Positions 60,754 to 64,000 of a DNA stretch of 64,000 bases are shown here, one piece after another (positions within the stretch are counted from its first letter, which is position 1; each line of letters opens with the position of its first letter). Below the pieces are notes generated by a model. The model was given only the letters and a program-made list of their open reading frames with translations. It searched no databases and was not told where the DNA came from. The translations under genes were made by a program, and so were the position numbers. Location of the stretch: positions 23,613 through 87,612 of the forward strand of contig NZ_FNFF01000022.1 in the NCBI RefSeq assembly GCF_900100315.1. The letters run 5' to 3'. Source of the stretch: Streptomyces indicus (GTDB lineage: Bacteria > Actinomycetota > Actinomycetes > Streptomycetales > Streptomycetaceae).

Positions 60754-62199
60754 ATGACCGGCACGCACGAGACCCGCACCGAGCAGCACAGCACCACCCC
60801 CGCAGCAGACGTCGTGATCGTCGGTGCGGGCCCCACGGGCCTGCTGCTCGCGGGCGATCTCGCCGCCGCCGGGATACGGGTGACCGTCCTGGAGAAGCGT
60901 CCGGCCGGCATCAGCAACCTGACGCGGGCCTTCGGTGTGCACGCCCGCACCCTGGAGGTCCTCGACACCCGCGGCCTCGCCGACGAGCTGCTGCCGACCG
61001 GGCAGCGGATCACGCAGCTGCGCCTGTTCAGCGCGCTCTCCCTCGACCTCGCCGACCTCCCCTCGCGCTTCCCCTTCCTTCTGATCACTCCGCAGTACGA
61101 GGTGGAGAAGCTGCTGCTGCGCAGGGCGACGCAGCACGGTGCGACGTTCGTGCACGGCGCCGAGGTCACCGGCGTGCGGCAGGACGCGGACGGTGTGACG
61201 GTCGAGGTGCGCGGCGAGGACGGCGCGGACACGGCATACCGGGCGGCCTACGTCGTGGGCGCGGACGGCGTGCGCAGCGCGGTCCGCAAGGCGCTCGGGC
61301 AGCCCTTCCCCGGCCAGTCCGTGATCAGTTCGATCGTGCTCGCCGACGTGCTCCTGGAGAGCGAGCCGGAGCTGACCGTGGCGGTCAACGGCGGGAAGGG
61401 CGCGTTCGGGTTCATGATCCCGTTCGGCGACGGGTACTGGCGGGTGGGCGGCTGGAACCGTGAGCGCGCCGAGATCCCGGACGACGCCCCCACCTCGCTC
61501 GACGAGCTGCGGGACATCATCCGCCGCGCGTTCGGCTCGGACTTCGGGATGCACGACGAGCGCTGGATCTCCCGCTTCCACAGCGACGAGCGCCAGGTCC
61601 CCCAGTACCGCACCGGCCGGGTCTTCCTGGCCGGCGACGCCGCGCACACCCACTCCCCCGCGGGCGGCCAGGGCATGAACACCGGCCTTCAGGACGCCAA
61701 CAACCTGGGCTGGAAGCTGGCCGCGGTCCTCACCGGCCGCGCTCCCGAGGCGCTCCTCGACAGCTACCAGGACGAGCGCCACCCGGTGGGCTCGGCGGTG
61801 CTGCGCAGCAGCGGCGCGATCGTCCGCCTCGCGATGGCCCACAACCCGGCGCAGCTCGCAGTGCGTTGGCTGGCCGCGAAGGTGGTCAACAATGCGGCGC
61901 CGGTCAGCCGCAAGGCCATCGGCCAGATCACCGGCGTCGGATATGCCTACGACGCACCGCGCGGCTCCCACCCGCTCGTGGGCCGGCGGGCCGAGGACGG
62001 CCTGCTCGCGGACGGCAGCAGGCTCTACGAGGCGCTGCGCGGCGGCCAGTTCGTGCTCGTCGGCCCCAAGGACACCGAGCTGCCCGCCGACGTGGAGAAG
62101 CTGGCCGGACCGTCCTGCATACGGGCGCAGTGGCAGGACGCGCGCGGGGCGATACAGCTGGTGCGGCCTGACGGTTATGTGGCGTGGGCCCGGGACTGA
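60754..62199 (+). CDS. FAD-dependent aromatic monooxygenase (PHBH/PgaE-like)
   Basis: 481 residues. Flavoprotein hydroxylase motifs: VVIVGAGPTGLLLAGDLAAA (FAD), GADGVRSAVRKALG (DG motif) and VFLAGDAAHTHSPAGGQGMN (GD motif). The C-terminal 90 residues form the thioredoxin-like domain seen in PgaE- and RdmE-type enzymes, cut short here. Such enzymes hydroxylate phenols, polyketide quinones or antibiotics such as rifampicin or tetracycline. GAGGAGG six bases before the ATG is strong. Control by the divergent TetR suggests a drug- or aromatic-inducible defence or catabolic role. Confidence 0.92.
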   Translation: MTGTHETRTEQHSTTPAADVVIVGAGPTGLLLAGDLAAAGIRVTVLEKRPAGISNLTRAFGVHARTLEVLDTRGLADELLPTGQRITQLRLFSALSLDLADLPSRFPFLLITPQYEVEKLLLRRATQHGATFVHGAEVTGVRQDADGVTVEVRGEDGADTAYRAAYVVGADGVRSAVRKALGQPFPGQSVISSIVLADVLLESEPELTVAVNGGKGAFGFMIPFGDGYWRVGGWNRERAEIPDDAPTSLDELRDIIRRAFGSDFGMHDERWISRFHSDERQVPQYRTGRVFLAGDAAHTHSPAGGQGMNTGLQDANNLGWKLAAVLTGRAPEALLDSYQDERHPVGSAVLRSSGAIVRLAMAHNPAQLAVRWLAAKVVNNAAPVSRKAIGQITGVGYAYDAPRGSHPLVGRRAEDGLLADGSRLYEALRGGQFVLVGPKDTELPADVEKLAGPSCIRAQWQDARGAIQLVRPDGYVAWARD

Positions 62200-62220
62200 C
62201 CGGGCGTCGCACACAGACCT

Positions 62221-62257
62221 GAGCGGGCCGGACAGGAGTCTTCTGTCCGGCCCGCTC
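62221..62257 (+). terminator. Terminator after the monooxygenase gene
   Basis: Fifteen-base perfect arms GAGCGGGCCGGACAG and CTGTCCGGCCCGCTC with a seven-base loop. Confidence 0.9.
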
Positions 62258-62358
62258 GGGTGGTGCCGGGTGGGGTGGGGTGCGGGCTGCCCGTTCGAGG
62301 TGTCTGGGCGCGGTGCCCGGGCACGGTGTGCCGGGCCGCGCCCCGCCTGTACGGAGCG

Positions 62359-62988
62359 TCAGTCGAGGAACTTCGTCAGGGCCTCGTCGGCCGCCCCGAG
62401 TGCCTGTTCGTCGGCGTTGAGCGAGTCGTACAGGAAGTGCACGGCGGTGTCGGTGATCCCGCAGTACTCGGAGATCCCCGTGCGCAGCACGTGCGTGACC
62501 GTCCGGTCCCAGCCCAGCGAGAGGAAGTCGGCCTCCGGGTAGCTGACCGCCGTCAGCCAGAGCATCCGCTTCCCGGCGAGGCGCGGCGTACTGCGGCCGT
62601 AGGCGAAGCCGTGATTCCACACCCGGTCGATCCAGCCCTTCAGGATCGCCGGCGGCCCGAACCACCACAGGGGGAAGACGATGACCATCACGTCCGCCGC
62701 TTCGATGCGGCGCATATGGGCCTGCACCTCGGCGGAGTACGGCTTGTCGCGGTCCGCCCAGTCGGGTTCGTCCTCGGGGCCGAGCCGGGGATCGAAGCCT
62801 TCCTGGTACAGATCGAGCAGATCGACGGTGAACCCCTTGGCTTCCAGGCGCAGTTGGGCGCGCCGGGTCAGCTCGGCGGTGAGCGAGTCGGTCCGGGGGT
62901 GCGCGAGGACGAGGAGGGCGGTGTGGGCGGGCGCCGCGGGGGCGGCCCCCGGCGCGGGTTCGGTGGCGGAGCTCATCGGTTCGCTCAT
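62359..62988 (-). CDS. NAD(P)H dehydrogenase (quinone), flavodoxin-like fold
   Basis: 209 residues. The core LLVLAHPRTDSLTAELTRRA and the signature VFPLWWFGPPAILKGWIDRVW place it in the MdaB/KefF-type FMN family, which reduces quinones by two electrons. A 25-residue Pro/Ala-rich N-terminus is extra. The ATG (MSEPMSSATEP) overlaps the preceding stop as ATGA; a second ATG four codons on is possible. It is coupled to the MDR oxidoreductase, suggesting quinone or aldehyde detoxification. Confidence 0.9.
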   Translation of the reverse strand: MSEPMSSATEPAPGAAPAAPAHTALLVLAHPRTDSLTAELTRRAQLRLEAKGFTVDLLDLYQEGFDPRLGPEDEPDWADRDKPYSAEVQAHMRRIEAADVMVIVFPLWWFGPPAILKGWIDRVWNHGFAYGRSTPRLAGKRMLWLTAVSYPEADFLSLGWDRTVTHVLRTGISEYCGITDTAVHFLYDSLNADEQALGAADEALTKFLD

Positions 62989-64000
62989 CGGTTCGTCTCC
63001 AGACGGACCAGCATCTTGCCGGTGTTGGCGCCGTTCAGGACGCCGAGGAACGCGGAGGGCGCCTGCTCGATGCCGTCCACGACGGTCTGTTCGGTGCGCA
63101 GCGAGCCGTCGGCCAGCCAGGCCGCCGCCTTGCCGATCCACTCGGGGAACAGGTCGAGATGGCTCGTCACGAGCATCCCACGCACTCCGGCCTCCTTGAT
63201 GGCGAGCTGGTAGAGGTTGTCGGGGCCGGGCGCGGGGGTGGTGGCGTTGTAGCCGCTGATCGCGCCCACGAGGGCGATCCTGCCGCCCGTGCGCAGCGCG
63301 CCGACGGCCGCCTGGAGGTGGTCGCCGCCCACGGAGTCGAGATACACGTCGATGCCGTCGGGGGCGGCCTGGGCGAGCTGTTCGCCGAGTGAGCCCTGGC
63401 GGTAGTCGAGCGCGGCGTCGTAGCCGAAGGTGTCGAGCAGTTTCTTGGTCTTGGCCGGGCCGCCCGCCGAGCCGATGACCACGGAAGCGCCGAGCTTGCG
63501 GGCGAGTTGGCCGGCGACGCTGCCGACCGCTCCGGCCGCCGCGGAGATGAACACGACGTCTCCCTCGCGCATGGGTGCGGTGCGGGTCAGGGCGGCATAG
63601 GCGGTGAGGCCCGTGGTGCCGAGCGGGCCGAGCCAGGCCTCGGGCGGGGCGAGCGCGGGATCGACGACGGTGGCGCCGGCCGCGTCGAGCACGGCGTACT
63701 CGCGCCAGCCGAGGAAGTGCGTGACGGTCGCGCCGACCGGTACGGACGCGGCACGTGAGGCGACCACTTCACCGAGCGCGCTGCCTTCGAGGGCGGCGCC
63801 GAGAGCGAAGGGAGGGATGTAGGAGGGGGCATCGTCCATCCGGCCCCGCATGTACGGGTCGACGGACATCCAGGTGTTGCGCACGACGATCTGCCCGTCG
63901 GCGGGCTCGGGCACGTCCACGGTCGCCAACTCGAAGTCGGCGGGCGTGGGTTGACCGACGGGGCGTGCGGCGAGCCGGATCTCGCGGGAGCGGAGGGAGG
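62985..64000 (-). CDS. MDR-superfamily NADP-dependent oxidoreductase (CurA/PTGR-like), 5' end cut by window
   Basis: 338 residues visible, missing only the first few. The opening REIRLAARPVGQPTPADFEL and WMSVDPYMRGRM are typical of the zinc-free prostaglandin/leukotriene-reductase branch, which reduces alkenals and quinones with NADPH. The Rossmann motif is SAAAGAVGSVAGQLARKLGA; the late motif is ISGYN. There are no zinc ligands. The start codon lies beyond position 64000. Operon with the flavodoxin-like quinone reductase. Confidence 0.93.
   Translation of the reverse strand, partial: SLRSREIRLAARPVGQPTPADFELATVDVPEPADGQIVVRNTWMSVDPYMRGRMDDAPSYIPPFALGAALEGSALGEVVASRAASVPVGATVTHFLGWREYAVLDAAGATVVDPALAPPEAWLGPLGTTGLTAYAALTRTAPMREGDVVFISAAAGAVGSVAGQLARKLGASVVIGSAGGPAKTKKLLDTFGYDAALDYRQGSLGEQLAQAAPDGIDVYLDSVGGDHLQAAVGALRTGGRIALVGAISGYNATTPAPGPDNLYQLAIKEAGVRGMLVTSHLDLFPEWIGKAAAWLADGSLRTEQTVVDGIEQAPSAFLGVLNGANTGKMLVRLETNR

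Overview
The window is a piece of a GC-rich actinobacterial chromosome, almost certainly Streptomyces. Codon use is extremely GC-biased and GTG starts are frequent. The complex I genes come first, followed by the futalosine menaquinone genes scattered among secreted hydrolases, and from memory this order resembles the SCO4470-SCO4570 region of S. coelicolor. I see no mobile element, phage, CRISPR array, tRNA or rRNA, so this looks like conserved core chromosome broken up by short lineage-variable junctions.

Layout. 1-6554: the nuo operon on the minus strand (nuoA to nuoF complete, nuoG running off the left edge), with a Rex-type operator filling the spacer of a candidate promoter. 6555-14421: an NlpC/P60 hydrolase, a GC-rich repeat block, a DUF952 gene, a geranylgeranyl reductase, a GNAT enzyme, a PASTA protein and a large zinc-ribbon membrane protein. 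14541-22131: glsA, menG, an amidohydrolase-like protein without its catalytic core, mqnC, a Ser/Thr kinase, an esterase and mqnA. 22473-35521: a cold-shock protein, a DsbA-like protein, a secreted protease, an acyl-CoA ligase with a divergent AraC regulator, two secreted alpha/beta hydrolases, a MaoC protein, TetR and GNAT genes, a DUF5993/DsbB pair, and a DAACS symporter preceded by a cysteine-rich leader peptide. 35960-44418: DUF4229, GNAT, mqnE, an AsnC regulator, and UbiX-, UbiA- and UbiD-like menaquinone genes. 44522-53082: a cytochrome c maturation operon (TlpA-like, CcdA, ResB, CcsB) and an ECF sigma factor with a CU044_5270 partner. 53265-64000: a hemL operon, a YihY-like membrane protein, a frameshifted corA, and a TetR-controlled FAD monooxygenase beside a quinone/NADPH oxidoreductase operon.

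How it fits together. Much of the window serves one respiratory chain: complex I, menaquinone assembly (MqnA, MqnC, MqnE, UbiA/UbiD/UbiX-like, MenG, and a reductase probably saturating the isoprenoid tail), haem synthesis (HemL) and haem attachment to c-type cytochromes. mqnB and mqnD are absent here; in S. coelicolor they lie elsewhere. A second theme is thiol and disulfide handling: a DsbA-like protein, a DsbB-like protein, a TlpA/CcdA pair, and a probable cystine symporter under what looks like cysteine attenuation.

Most notable: the leader peptide, palindrome and symporter unit at 34184-35781; the Rex operator at 6661-6676; the corA frameshift at about 58987; the degenerate amidohydrolase inside the menaquinone operon; the three-box TetR operator at 60666-60735; and a run of short tandem repeats placed at gene junctions.
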